In this document: positions 1 to 6,673 of the stretch, in pieces
Numbering within the stretch: the first letter of the stretch is position 1
Layout: each line of letters begins with the position of its first letter
From: JAPUME01 sp964605715
Lineage (GTDB): Bacteria; Acidobacteriota; Terriglobia; UBA7540; JAPUME01
Reading direction: 5' to 3'
NCBI GenBank assembly: GCA_964605715.1
Contig: CAZSDV010000066.1
Location: 1 to 10,595 of the forward strand
DNA: 10,595 nucleotides
The notes under the pieces: model-generated
Seen by the model: only the letters and a program-made list of their open reading frames with translations
Database searches by the model: none
What the model was told of the DNA's origin: nothing
Made by a program: the position numbers and the translations under genes

Positions 1-2
1 AT

Positions 3-707
3 AATATTGGGCCCTTTCGGGTTGTTGCACGGCGCGTTTCTTTCTCTCACGGGCTTCACGCCACCTTCATGCCCAAGCCCATATTTGGAAAAGAAGGGTC
101 AGGCATGCACCTCCATCTATACCTAAAACAACAAGGAATGAACGCCTTTGCGGTTTCCGAGGGAAATGTAGGATTGAGCCAGCTGGGATTGTATTTTGTG
201 GGAGGATTATTACGTCATGCACAGGGTTTTACGCTTGTAACCAACCCTCTTATCAATTCCTACAAGCGGTTGATTCCCGGATTTGAAGCCCCAACACATT
301 CGGTATGGTCCGAACAGAATGTCAACCCTCTAGTGCGGGTTCCCCCTGGGCATACCACGTTGGCTCATTGCGAAGTTCGAAGTCCCGATCCTTCCTGTAA
401 CCCTTATCTCGCCCTAGCCGCAATCCTTAAGGCTGGCCTTGTTGGAATAAAAAATCAAATTGACCCAGGTCCACCTGTTAACAAAGATATCTATGGGATG
501 AGCGCACGGGAAAAAGGTCGCCTTAGTGTTGACCCACTCCCGGGTGACCTCCATGAAGCAACACGGGCATTCCAGAAGGATAAATTACTAGAGGAGGCCC
601 TAGGAAAGGAAATTTATCGGCATTTACTTGATGTCCATAGCTCTTTTTGGGCTGAATACTCAAAGCAGGTACATCCCTGGGAACTGGAAAAGTATCTTAC
701 CACCTGA
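3..707 (+). CDS. glnA: Glutamine synthetase, type I (GSI-alpha-like), C-terminal part; 5' end outside window
   Basis: ATP-dependent ligation of ammonia to glutamate in the cytoplasm, the main assimilation step for ammonia released by urease. The reading frame is open from base 3; the Met at 69 is internal, because the residues before it (ending HATF) continue the family motif into MPKPIFGKEGSGMH. Visible landmarks are GSGMHLH (metal-binding His loop), NSYKRLIPGFEAP, and the EVRSPDPSCNPY segment with the conserved catalytic Arg/Glu region. A Tyr sits in NKDIYGMSAREKG where adenylylated GSI-beta enzymes have NLYDLPPEE, but the surrounding motif is not conserved, so adenylylation control is unlikely and the GSI-alpha type is favoured. 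The C-terminus (HPWELEKYLTT) looks intact. It precedes urtB by 164 bases on the same strand. About 235 residues are seen, roughly half of a full enzyme. Glutamine synthetase is secure; the subtype and substrate (versus a glutamine-synthetase-like paralogue) are less sure. Confidence 0.88.
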   Translation, partial: NIGPFRVVARRVSFSHGLHATFMPKPIFGKEGSGMHLHLYLKQQGMNAFAVSEGNVGLSQLGLYFVGGLLRHAQGFTLVTNPLINSYKRLIPGFEAPTHSVWSEQNVNPLVRVPPGHTTLAHCEVRSPDPSCNPYLALAAILKAGLVGIKNQIDPGPPVNKDIYGMSAREKGRLSVDPLPGDLHEATRAFQKDKLLEEALGKEIYRHLLDVHSSFWAEYSKQVHPWELEKYLTT

Positions 708-871
708 TTTAATTGTTTTTGATTTTTTTAAATTCACTTCATTGTTTTTTCTTAAGTGGACTCACAAGCTAATTTTTGGGTAATTTTCAGATATTAGTAC
801 CCCCAAACACTGACACTTTTAGATATTTTGTTCAGAAACAGGACCACAGAGTTTTAATTTTTTAAATTCTC
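708..871 (+). promoter_or_regulatory. Glutamine synthetase-urtB intergenic region, likely holding the urt-ure promoter
   Basis: This 164-base, very AT-rich interval is the largest gap upstream of the transporter-urease run, so a promoter for urtB onward is expected here. It has T-runs just after the glutamine synthetase stop (e.g. 722-729 and 744-750) but no clear GC-rich stem before them, so no intrinsic terminator can be called. No convincing sigma-70 -35/-10 pair or sigma-54 (GG-N10-GC) element was found. Assigning a promoter role is inference from position. Read-through from the glutamine synthetase gene is an equal possibility. Confidence 0.35.
775..807. repeat. Inverted repeat upstream of urtB (GGGTA-N15-TACCC core)
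   Basis: GGGTA at 778-782 and TACCC at 798-802 are complementary across 15 bases. Outer TTT and AAA bases can also pair if two extra C residues bulge out. It lies about 65-95 bases before the urtB start, where an operator or an RNA hairpin would be useful. The arms are short and the region is AT-rich, so it may be chance. It is not an NtcA site, which needs GTA-N8-TAC. Confidence 0.25.
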
Positions 872-2491
872 ATGAACAACGTTACGACATTTCCATTTAA
901 AATTCTAATGGCTGCCTTGATGGCAATTACCACCATAGCAGCTTTGACATCTGCTAAATCTGAACCCAGTTTTTCAGATTCTTTGGCAGGATTGACCTCG
1001 CCTAAATTAAAAGATCGATCTGCGGCCATTGACCTCCTGCTTAAATCTAAAGATGAACGCCTTCCCAGTATTATTAATTCCCTGCTAAGTAACCAATTGT
1101 TTTACAGAAAATCAGATAGTCTCATCGCATTTTTTAGAAAGGAAGAGAAAGGGACTTCTGCGCTAGCAGTTTTATCAAATAAAAAATATACCGGTATTAC
1201 ACTTCGAGAATGGAAAAAAATAATAATTAATAATCGTCTGCGGACAAAATTACGTTCAGCATTAGCAATAATCGATATAAATAACCCTTCTCCCTTAGCT
1301 CGAAAAAGGGCAATTCGGCAAATTTTAAAACAAATTGATGTAAAGCAATTACCTGAACTATCAAAAAGATTAAACAGTGAAACAGATGAGGAAATAAAAG
1401 ATTTACTGGAATTAACAATATTCACCTTCAGGCTAAAAGGTGGCGATGGGGATAAACTTGAATCAATTGAGAAAATCAAGGGAAGCATGCACCCTAGCGT
1501 GCGGCAGGTTTTGCTTGAAACATTTCAAAATGAAGATGAACCTGAATCTAAAATTGCTGCCCAAATAGCACTCCAAGAAATTGATAGAAAGCTTGACCGC
1601 TACAACAAAATTGAAACCTTGTTTTTTGGATTGAGTCTGGGATCAGTGCTCGTTCTAGCTGCAATTGGCTTGGCCATCACGTTCGGGGTAATGGGTGTTA
1701 TCAATATGGCTCATGGCGAGTTAATTATGCTAGGGGCCTATTCGACCTATGTTGTCCAAATTTGTTTCCCAACATTAATAGAATATTCGGTAATCATCTC
1801 AATTCCTGTAGCTTTCGTCATCTCATCACTGGCTGGAATTCTTATTGAACGTGGTGTAATTCGCTTCTTGTACGGTCGGCCATTAGAGACATTGCTCGCT
1901 ACGTTTGGAATCAGCTTAATTCTACAACAATCAGTACGGTCTATATTCGGACCTTTAAATCGAGCGGTAAAAACTCCTTCGTGGATGAGTGGGGTTTGGG
2001 AAATTAACGAAGCTCTAGCCATCACCTGGAACCGACTGTACATTATTTTATTCAGCCTGTTGGTTTTCGCATTGCTGTTTTTGGTCCTGAAAAAAACACG
2101 CTTAGGGCTAATGGTAAGGGCAGTATCACAAAACCGATCAATGGCAAGGGCTATGGGGTTAAAAGCAAATTGGGTTGACGCGATGACCTTCGGCCTAGGT
2201 TCGGGTATTGCAGGTATTGCAGGTGTGGCTTTAAGTCAATTAACCAACGTCGGCTCTAACCTTGGCCAAGCCTACATTATTGATTCATTTATGGTGGTGG
2301 TCTTTGGGGGCGTTGGTAATTTATGGGGAACATTAGTTGCAGGTTTTGGACTAGGAATCACTAATAAATTTCTAGAACCTTGGTCTGGTGCCGTGTTAGC
2401 AAAAATTATCGTACTTTTGTTCATTATTTTATTTATTCAAAAAAGCCCTCGAGGACTTTTCCCGCAAAAGGGTCGTGCAGCGGAAAATTAA
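872..2491 (+). CDS. urtB: Urea ABC transporter permease UrtB, with N-terminal periplasmic helical extension
   Basis: One of two inner-membrane permease subunits of the UrtABCDE high-affinity urea importer (HAAT/LivH-type). Residues 1-30 are a signal peptide (hydrophobic ILMAALMAITTIAALTSA). Residues about 35-245 are hydrophilic, alpha-helical and HEAT-like in character, as in many proteobacterial UrtB proteins. From about residue 248 there is a multi-span membrane domain with LivH-family landmarks: ITFGVMGVINMAHGE, GRPLETLLATFGISLILQQ, SFMVVVFGGVGNLWGT and NKFLEPWSGAVLAKI, ending KSPRGLFPQKGR. At 539 residues it matches extended UrtB proteins rather than the ~300-residue short form. No good Shine-Dalgarno lies before 872; an in-frame Met at codon 13 (908) would still keep a signal peptide but a shorter n-region. 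It is the first gene of the transporter run; the usual partner urtA is not directly upstream. Confidence 0.95.
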   Translation: MNNVTTFPFKILMAALMAITTIAALTSAKSEPSFSDSLAGLTSPKLKDRSAAIDLLLKSKDERLPSIINSLLSNQLFYRKSDSLIAFFRKEEKGTSALAVLSNKKYTGITLREWKKIIINNRLRTKLRSALAIIDINNPSPLARKRAIRQILKQIDVKQLPELSKRLNSETDEEIKDLLELTIFTFRLKGGDGDKLESIEKIKGSMHPSVRQVLLETFQNEDEPESKIAAQIALQEIDRKLDRYNKIETLFFGLSLGSVLVLAAIGLAITFGVMGVINMAHGELIMLGAYSTYVVQICFPTLIEYSVIISIPVAFVISSLAGILIERGVIRFLYGRPLETLLATFGISLILQQSVRSIFGPLNRAVKTPSWMSGVWEINEALAITWNRLYIILFSLLVFALLFLVLKKTRLGLMVRAVSQNRSMARAMGLKANWVDAMTFGLGSGIAGIAGVALSQLTNVGSNLGQAYIIDSFMVVVFGGVGNLWGTLVAGFGLGITNKFLEPWSGAVLAKIIVLLFIILFIQKSPRGLFPQKGRAAEN

Positions 2492-2518
2492 ATTACCCAA
2501 TTAATTAAAAGATTTTGC

Positions 2519-2523
2519 AAGGA
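2519..2523 (+). promoter_or_regulatory. Ribosome binding site for urtC (supports TTG start)
   Basis: AAGGA at 2519-2523 is followed by 8 bases and then TTG at 2532. No ATG or GTG in the right frame gives a better-placed start, and the downstream sequence (MRRTKLLKN, then the first membrane span) is complete from this TTG, so this site decides the start codon. Confidence 0.6.
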
Positions 2524-2531
2524 TCACAGAT

Positions 2532-3635
2532 TTGCGCAGAACTAAACTGTTAAAAAATGATTTCGGCGGCCAGATTTTTCTTGCTGTTTTATTTGTAGCT
2601 AGTGTGATTGTTCCGCTGGCCAATCTACTTATTCCGGAAAATAGCTTTTTCCATGTCAGCTCCTACACCGTAACCGTATTGGGTAAATACTTATGCTTTG
2701 CCCTACTAGCACTGGCTGTTGATCTTGTTTGGGGAATACTTGGGATCTTAAGTTTAGGCCACGGTGCTTTTTTTGGTTTGGGTGGTTATGCCATAGGGAT
2801 GTATCTGATGCGCCAGATTGGTAGCCGTGGGGTTTACGGGGATCCAATCTTGCCTGACTTTATGGTATTCCTTAACTGGACAAAATTACCTTGGTTTTGG
2901 TATGGGTTTGATCAATTCTGGTTTGCTGCCATTATGGTCGTACTTGCTCCTGGTTTTTTGGCTTTTGTGTTCGGGTGGCTGACCTTTCGTTCTCGAGTTA
3001 CTGGAGTCTATTTATCAATCATCACACAAGCACTCACCTATGCCTTGATGCTAGCTTTCTTCCGTAATGAAATGGGCTTTGGCGGAAATAATGGCTTAAC
3101 CGACTTTAAAGATCTTTTGGGTTTTTCTTTGCAAAGTGACCTGACGCGTGTCGTCCTTTTCCTCGCTTCTGCCTCAGCACTTTCTCTAGGTTATCTCGCT
3201 TGTCGTGCCATTGTGCAATCAAAGCTAGGCCGGATTGCCGTTGCCGTAAGAGATGCAGAAAGCAGACTCCGTTTTATTGGCTACCGAGTTGATAGAGTTA
3301 AATTGTGGATGTTTACTTTCTCGGCAGCCATCGCTGGCGTCGCAGGTGCCTTGTATGTACCACAGGTTGGGATAATTAACCCGGGTGAATTTTATCCTAT
3401 ACGCTCAATTGAGATTGTCATTTGGGTTGCAATTGGCGGGCGCTCAACGCTTTATGGGGCAATTGTTGGTGCCATCTTGGTTAATCTTTCAAAGACCTAT
3501 TTCACTGGAGCCCTTCCTGAAATCTGGCTATACGCTCTTGGTGGAATGTTTGTTTGTGCCACTTTATACTTGCCGCAAGGGATTGCAGGTCTCTTTAATC
3601 GACGCCTAACGGTCAATAAGGAAGCTCGGACATGA
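2532..3635 (+). CDS. urtC: Urea ABC transporter permease UrtC
   Basis: Second inner-membrane permease of the urea importer (LivM-type), pairing with UrtB to form the translocation path. The 367 residues start at TTG with an AAGGA site 8 bases upstream. A basic N-terminus (RRTKLLKN) leads into a first membrane span (about 13-33), and several more spans follow. Family landmarks are DLVWGILGILSLGHGAFFGL (about 64-82), GVYLSIITQALTYALMLAF, NNGLTDFKDLLGF, and the ATPase-contact loop AVRDAESRLRFIGYRVDRVK followed by FSAAIAGVAGALYVPQVG. The end reads LPQGIAGLFNRR, typical of UrtC. It follows urtB by 40 bases and its TGA stop overlaps the urtD start as ATGA, implying coupled translation. Confidence 0.95.
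   Translation: MRRTKLLKNDFGGQIFLAVLFVASVIVPLANLLIPENSFFHVSSYTVTVLGKYLCFALLALAVDLVWGILGILSLGHGAFFGLGGYAIGMYLMRQIGSRGVYGDPILPDFMVFLNWTKLPWFWYGFDQFWFAAIMVVLAPGFLAFVFGWLTFRSRVTGVYLSIITQALTYALMLAFFRNEMGFGGNNGLTDFKDLLGFSLQSDLTRVVLFLASASALSLGYLACRAIVQSKLGRIAVAVRDAESRLRFIGYRVDRVKLWMFTFSAAIAGVAGALYVPQVGIINPGEFYPIRSIEIVIWVAIGGRSTLYGAIVGAILVNLSKTYFTGALPEIWLYALGGMFVCATLYLPQGIAGLFNRRLTVNKEART
3374..3391. repeat. Imperfect 18-base palindrome inside urtC
   Basis: AATTAACCCGGGTGAATT is self-complementary except for one A/G pair, centred on ACCCGGGT (3379-3386). It lies in coding sequence for INPGEF of UrtC. With a zero-length spacer it would be weak as an RNA hairpin, and it may simply be chance. Confidence 0.3.
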
Positions 3636-4462
3636 TTGACTCGGAAAAAATCCGGAGGACGGCCCACAGTAGTCCTGCAACTAATCTCACGGCTCCGAAG
3701 TCAACTCCTAATCTTGATGTTGGACATCAGATAATCTTGTATATGGAAGATGTGTCTGTGAGTTTTGATGGTTTCAAGGCGATCGACCACCTAAATTTGT
3801 ATATAAATCACGGTGAATTACGATGCATTATCGGCCCAAACGGAGCCGGTAAAACAACTGTTATGGATATTATTACTGGTAAAACACGTCCAGACAGTGG
3901 AACGGTTTACTTTGGACAATCAATTAACTTATTGAAAATGGATGAAATAGAAATTGCAAACGCTGGTATAGGTAGAAAATTTCAGAGACCAACAGTTTTT
4001 GAAAACCATACAGTCTTTGAAAATCTAGAGCTGGCCATGAACGGCGATAAAGGTGTTTGGGCTAGTTTCGTTGCTCATTTAACCGCAGACCAGCGAGATG
4101 CCATTGAACAGGTACTGTTAGAGATCGGCCTCCAAGAACATGCGGAACAATCCGCTAATACTCTATCGCATGGGCAAAAACAATGGCTCGAAATTGGAAT
4201 ACTGTTAATGCAGCGACCTAAATTACTTTTAGTTGATGAACCCGTCTCGGGAATGACACATCAGGAAATGGATAAAACAGGAGAACTCCTAACTTCATTA
4301 AGCGGAGATCGGTCAGTAGTCGTAGTTGAGCATGACATGGATTTCGTGCGTTCAATCGCTCAAGAAGTCACAGTATTGCATCAGGGATCCGTTCTTTCTG
4401 AAGGTCCCATGGAAAACATCCAAAATGATCCAAGAGTTATTGAAGTTTACCTTGGTGGTTAG
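3632..4462 (+). CDS. urtD: Urea ABC transporter ATP-binding subunit UrtD
   Basis: Cytoplasmic ATPase of the urea importer (LivG-type). In the 276 residues the nucleotide-binding domain starts near residue 37 and shows, in order: Walker A GPNGAGKTT (68-76), Q-loop FQRP (Q118), signature LSHGQKQWLEIG (178-189), Walker B LLLVDEP (198-204, catalytic Glu 203) and H-loop His 234 in VVVEHDMDFV. The family phrase SVSFDGFKAIDHLNLYINHGELRCIIGPN is essentially UrtD-specific. A Ser/Thr/Pro-rich ~36-residue N-terminal extension precedes the domain. The start at 3632 is favoured over Met 38 because AAGGAAG (3618-3624) sits 7 bases upstream and the ATG overlaps the urtC stop. The Walker B to D-loop stretch reads VDEPVSGMTH, as usual for UrtD (LivG has AGLN), which distinguishes it from amino-acid transporters. 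Confidence 0.96.
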   Translation: MIDSEKIRRTAHSSPATNLTAPKSTPNLDVGHQIILYMEDVSVSFDGFKAIDHLNLYINHGELRCIIGPNGAGKTTVMDIITGKTRPDSGTVYFGQSINLLKMDEIEIANAGIGRKFQRPTVFENHTVFENLELAMNGDKGVWASFVAHLTADQRDAIEQVLLEIGLQEHAEQSANTLSHGQKQWLEIGILLMQRPKLLLVDEPVSGMTHQEMDKTGELLTSLSGDRSVVVVEHDMDFVRSIAQEVTVLHQGSVLSEGPMENIQNDPRVIEVYLGG

Positions 4463-4464
4463 CA

Positions 4465-5166
4465 ATGTTAAAAATTAAAAATTTGAATCAATTCTACGGA
4501 CAGAGTCATACACTATGGAATCTGGTGTTTAACGTCGTATCGGGTAAATGCACTTGCCTAATGGGCAGAAACGGGGTAGGTAAAACCACCCTAGTACAAA
4601 CCATCATGGGTTTATTGCCAAGCCAATCAGGCAGCTTACTATTCGAAGGTAAAGAGATTTCGTCTTTGCTGGCAGAACGACGAGCAGAAATGGGTATCGG
4701 TTATGTGCCACAAGGGCGACAAATATTCCCTTTACTAACCGTCGAAGAAAACCTAAAAACAGGTTTGCCAGCAAGGCGCGACAAAAGAAGATCTATCCCT
4801 GATTTTATTTATGATTTATTTCCTGTGTTAAAAGATATGTCAAGTCGTCGTGGCGGTGATTTATCTGGCGGACAACAACAACAATTGGCAATAGGTCGAG
4901 CACTGGTGCTTAATCCAAAGATGCTAATCTTAGATGAACCAACTGAGGGTATTCAGCCTAATATTGTGCAAGAAATTGGTGACGTCATTACTCAATTAAT
5001 TAATGAAATTGGATTGACTGTTCTATTAGTAGANNNNNNNNNNAAGCTTCCCATTGCCAAAAGAGTGGCTGATTATTTTGTGATTATGGAACGAGGTAGC
5101 ACTGTTGCAAGCGGTACAATCGATGAATTAAGTAAGTCACTGGTGGAGCAATATTTAACAGTATGA
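4465..5166 (+). CDS. urtE: Urea ABC transporter ATP-binding subunit UrtE (interrupted by a 10-base N run)
   Basis: Second ATPase of the urea importer (LivF-type), working with UrtD. The 233 codons show Walker A GRNGVGKTT (34-42), Q-loop Q83 in GYVPQGRQIFP, signature LSGGQQQQLAIGRAL (133-147) and Walker B MLILDEPTEGIQP (153-165, Glu 158). The family's VEQKLP segment is disrupted by ten N (5034-5043), giving four unknown residues (190-193) between VLLV and KLPIAKR. The frame is kept across the N run, so the gene is probably intact and the interruption is an assembly gap. The start lies 2 bases after the urtD stop, and the TGA stop overlaps the ureD ATG. MLKIKNLNQFYGQSHTLWNL is the expected UrtE N-terminus. 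Confidence 0.93.
   Translation: MLKIKNLNQFYGQSHTLWNLVFNVVSGKCTCLMGRNGVGKTTLVQTIMGLLPSQSGSLLFEGKEISSLLAERRAEMGIGYVPQGRQIFPLLTVEENLKTGLPARRDKRRSIPDFIYDLFPVLKDMSSRRGGDLSGGQQQQLAIGRALVLNPKMLILDEPTEGIQPNIVQEIGDVITQLINEIGLTVLLVXXXXKLPIAKRVADYFVIMERGSTVASGTIDELSKSLVEQYLTV
5034..5043. other. Assembly gap: ten ambiguous bases inside urtE
   Basis: Ten consecutive N bases fall between GTAGA and AAGCTT. Codons read V, GAN (Glu or Asp), three unknown codons, then KLPIAKR. UrtE proteins usually read VEQKLP here, which would need only four unknown bases, so the ten N are probably a fixed placeholder that is six bases too long. Both sides belong to UrtE, which supports the join. Confidence 0.95.
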
Positions 5167-6014
5167 ATTCAAAAAATTGTTTTTTAACTAAACATCAAAA
5201 AGGCTGGTTAGCACAACTTAATCTTGAATTTTCATATCGTCGAAACAAAACGATATTATCAAATAAGCATCAACGTGGTCCCTTGGTAGTTCAACGAGCG
5301 TTTTATCCGGAAGGGGATCTTTGCCATGTCTATATTGTTCATCCACCTGGTGGCGTGGTTGGTGGTGACCGCTTGGCAATTAATGCAAATGTTCACGAAA
5401 AAGCAAGTACCTTATTAACCACACCGGGGGCGAGTAAATTTTATCGCAGCCAAGGTGAGATCGCATCCCAACAGCAATGTCTGGAGATTTCTGAACAAGC
5501 TTCATTAGAGTATCTTCCCCAGGAAAATATCTATTTTCCTGGGGCTCAGGTGCACATGCAAACGCGAATTAACCTTTCCAAAAATGCCAAATTTATTGCT
5601 TGGGAAATCCATTGCTTAGGGTTACCCGCAAATAACAAACGCTTCTCTACTGGCCAATTAGATCTGGAATTTTCTATTACCCGTGTGCAAAAACCCTTAT
5701 TAATGGAGCGGCTACACGCTAACGCGGAGCGATTAGATTCTCCAACTGGTTTCCGTGCTTTTCCTATTACAGCAACGCTTGTTGCTGGCCCTGCCAACAA
5801 GGACATCTTGGGCAGAGCTCGTGAAGAACTTAAGGATGATGTAAACAATAAGCAGCAATTAGTTTCTGCAACATTAATTGAAGATTGCTTATCATTGCGT
5901 TACCTGGGAAACACAAGTGAACAATGTCGAAATTTATTTGTTCGCGTATGGAAGGTATTGAGACCCTTGATTCTACAAAGGCCAGGCTTGTCCCCGCGAA
6001 TATGGGCAACCTAA
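5163..6014 (+). CDS. ureD: Urease accessory protein UreD
   Basis: Scaffold accessory protein that binds apo-urease and, with UreF and UreG, forms the complex that delivers nickel to the active site in the cytoplasm. The 283 residues fit the family length. Landmarks: HQRGPLVVQRAFYPEGDLCHVYIVHPPGG (about 36-64, with GGVVGGDRL following), LLTTPGASKFYRS (84-96), LEYLPQENIYFPGA (115-128), WEIHCLGLPAN and a C-terminal region EDCLSLRYLGNTSEQCRNLF typical of UreD. It is the first urease gene and overlaps urtE by ATGA, tying urease assembly directly to the transporter transcript. It precedes ureA by 18 bases. A strong inverted repeat lies within it at 5517-5544. No missing family block was seen. Confidence 0.95.
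   Translation: MNSKNCFLTKHQKGWLAQLNLEFSYRRNKTILSNKHQRGPLVVQRAFYPEGDLCHVYIVHPPGGVVGGDRLAINANVHEKASTLLTTPGASKFYRSQGEIASQQQCLEISEQASLEYLPQENIYFPGAQVHMQTRINLSKNAKFIAWEIHCLGLPANNKRFSTGQLDLEFSITRVQKPLLMERLHANAERLDSPTGFRAFPITATLVAGPANKDILGRAREELKDDVNNKQQLVSATLIEDCLSLRYLGNTSEQCRNLFVRVWKVLRPLILQRPGLSPRIWAT
5517..5544. repeat. Perfect inverted repeat (13-base arms, 2-base spacer) inside ureD
   Basis: The left arm CCCCAGGAAAATA (5517-5529) and right arm TATTTTCCTGGGG (5532-5544) are exact reverse complements separated by TC. The frame encodes PQENIYFPGA, a conserved UreD stretch, so protein constraint explains part but not all of the base choice. As RNA it would form an 11-12 bp stem with a tight loop. 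No T-run follows, so it is not an intrinsic terminator. A role as an mRNA stability or processing element, or a protein-binding site, is possible but unproven. Confidence 0.8.
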
Positions 6015-6032
6015 TATAATTTTGGTGAAAAT

Positions 6033-6335
6033 ATGAATTTAACTCCAAGAGAAAAAGATAAGTTGCTCATTTTTACAGCAGGGTTGGTCGCAGAACGCCG
6101 TAAGGAACGTGGACTCAAATTAAATTATCCTGAAACTGTTGCCTATATCAGTGCGGCTATTTTAGAAGGAGCACGGGATGGTAAAAGCGTTGCTGAATTG
6201 ATGGATCTTGGCCGGACCCTATTAGGTGTGGATGATGTAATGACTGGGGTGCCAGAAATGATCCACGATGTCCAAGTAGAAGCAACTTTCCCGGATGGGA
6301 CAAAGCTTGTCACTGTCCATGAACCCATTATCTAG
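6033..6335 (+). CDS. ureA: Urease gamma subunit UreA
   Basis: Smallest structural subunit of the cytoplasmic nickel enzyme urease (urea + H2O to CO2 + 2 NH3). The 100 residues equal the length of the bacterial gamma subunit. Landmarks: MNLTPREKDKLLIFTAGLVA at the N-terminus, ERRKERGLKLNYPETVAYI, and the strongly conserved VPEMIHDVQVEATFPDGTKL ending in VTVHEPII. GGTGA at 6024-6028 is a close ribosome site. The gene stands 18 bases after ureD and 24 before ureB. Gamma and beta subunits are separate polypeptides, as in most bacteria, and not fused as in Helicobacter. Confidence 0.97.
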   Translation: MNLTPREKDKLLIFTAGLVAERRKERGLKLNYPETVAYISAAILEGARDGKSVAELMDLGRTLLGVDDVMTGVPEMIHDVQVEATFPDGTKLVTVHEPII

Positions 6336-6346
6336 TTTTGCATTAT

Positions 6347-6352
6347 AGGAGA
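6347..6352 (+). promoter_or_regulatory. Ribosome binding site for ureB
   Basis: AGGAGA at 6347-6352, seven bases before the ATG at 6360, is the best Shine-Dalgarno match in the urease block and fixes the ureB start. Confidence 0.6.
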
Positions 6353-6359
6353 TACAACT

Positions 6360-6671
6360 ATGATCCCTGGAGAAATAAAGGTTGCTGACGGTGATATCAC
6401 ACTGAACGAAGGTCGTGATACTGTCATCGTAAATATTGCAAATACCGGAGACCGCCCCATTCAAGTAGGTTCGCATTACCATATATTTGAGACAAATCCA
6501 GCCTTGGAATTTGATCGAAATAAAACTTATGGCTTCAGACTCAATATTTCCGCAGGAACGGCAGTACGATTTGAGCCGGGGCAAACACGTGAAGTAGAGT
6601 TAGTCGCTTACAGTGGCGAACGCAAGGTTTACGGTTTTAATGCGAAAGTAATGGGAAAATTAAAGGACTAA
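6360..6671 (+). CDS. ureB: Urease beta subunit UreB
   Basis: Second structural subunit of urease; it packs with UreA and UreC in the (alpha-beta-gamma) trimer of trimers. The 103 residues match the usual ~101-106. It starts with the family's MIPGEIKVADGDITLN, followed by NTGDRPIQVGSHYHIFETNPAL (about 29-50), FRLNISAGTAVRFEPGQTREVEL (about 58-80) and YGFNAKVMG near the end. A strong AGGAGA site precedes the start. The TAA stop is 2 bases before the ureC ATG, favouring balanced production of the subunits. Confidence 0.97.
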   Translation: MIPGEIKVADGDITLNEGRDTVIVNIANTGDRPIQVGSHYHIFETNPALEFDRNKTYGFRLNISAGTAVRFEPGQTREVELVAYSGERKVYGFNAKVMGKLKD

Positions 6672-6673
6672 AT

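Noticed and set aside
69..71. ATG at 69 as the start of a complete 212-residue glutamine-synthetase-like gene
   Set aside because: The frame is open back to base 3 and the preceding codons continue the conserved family motif (HATF before MPKP), so the gene is cut by the window edge, not short.
708..760. Intrinsic terminator for the glutamine synthetase in the T-rich stretch after its stop
   Set aside because: There are T-runs but no GC-containing stem directly before them.
780..800. NtcA-like nitrogen-control site (GTA...TAC) upstream of urtB
   Set aside because: The spacing is 15 bases instead of 8 and nothing suggests a cyanobacterial host.
2200..2230. Tandem GGTATTGCA repeat in urtB
   Set aside because: Two copies only; they encode the GIAGIAG stretch of a glycine/alanine-rich membrane helix, a normal coding cause.
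5043..5049. HindIII-type site (AAGCTT) next to the N run as a sign of a cloning junction or chimera
   Set aside because: AAG CTT encodes the KL of the expected KLP motif and both flanks align with UrtE, so a chimera is not needed to explain it.
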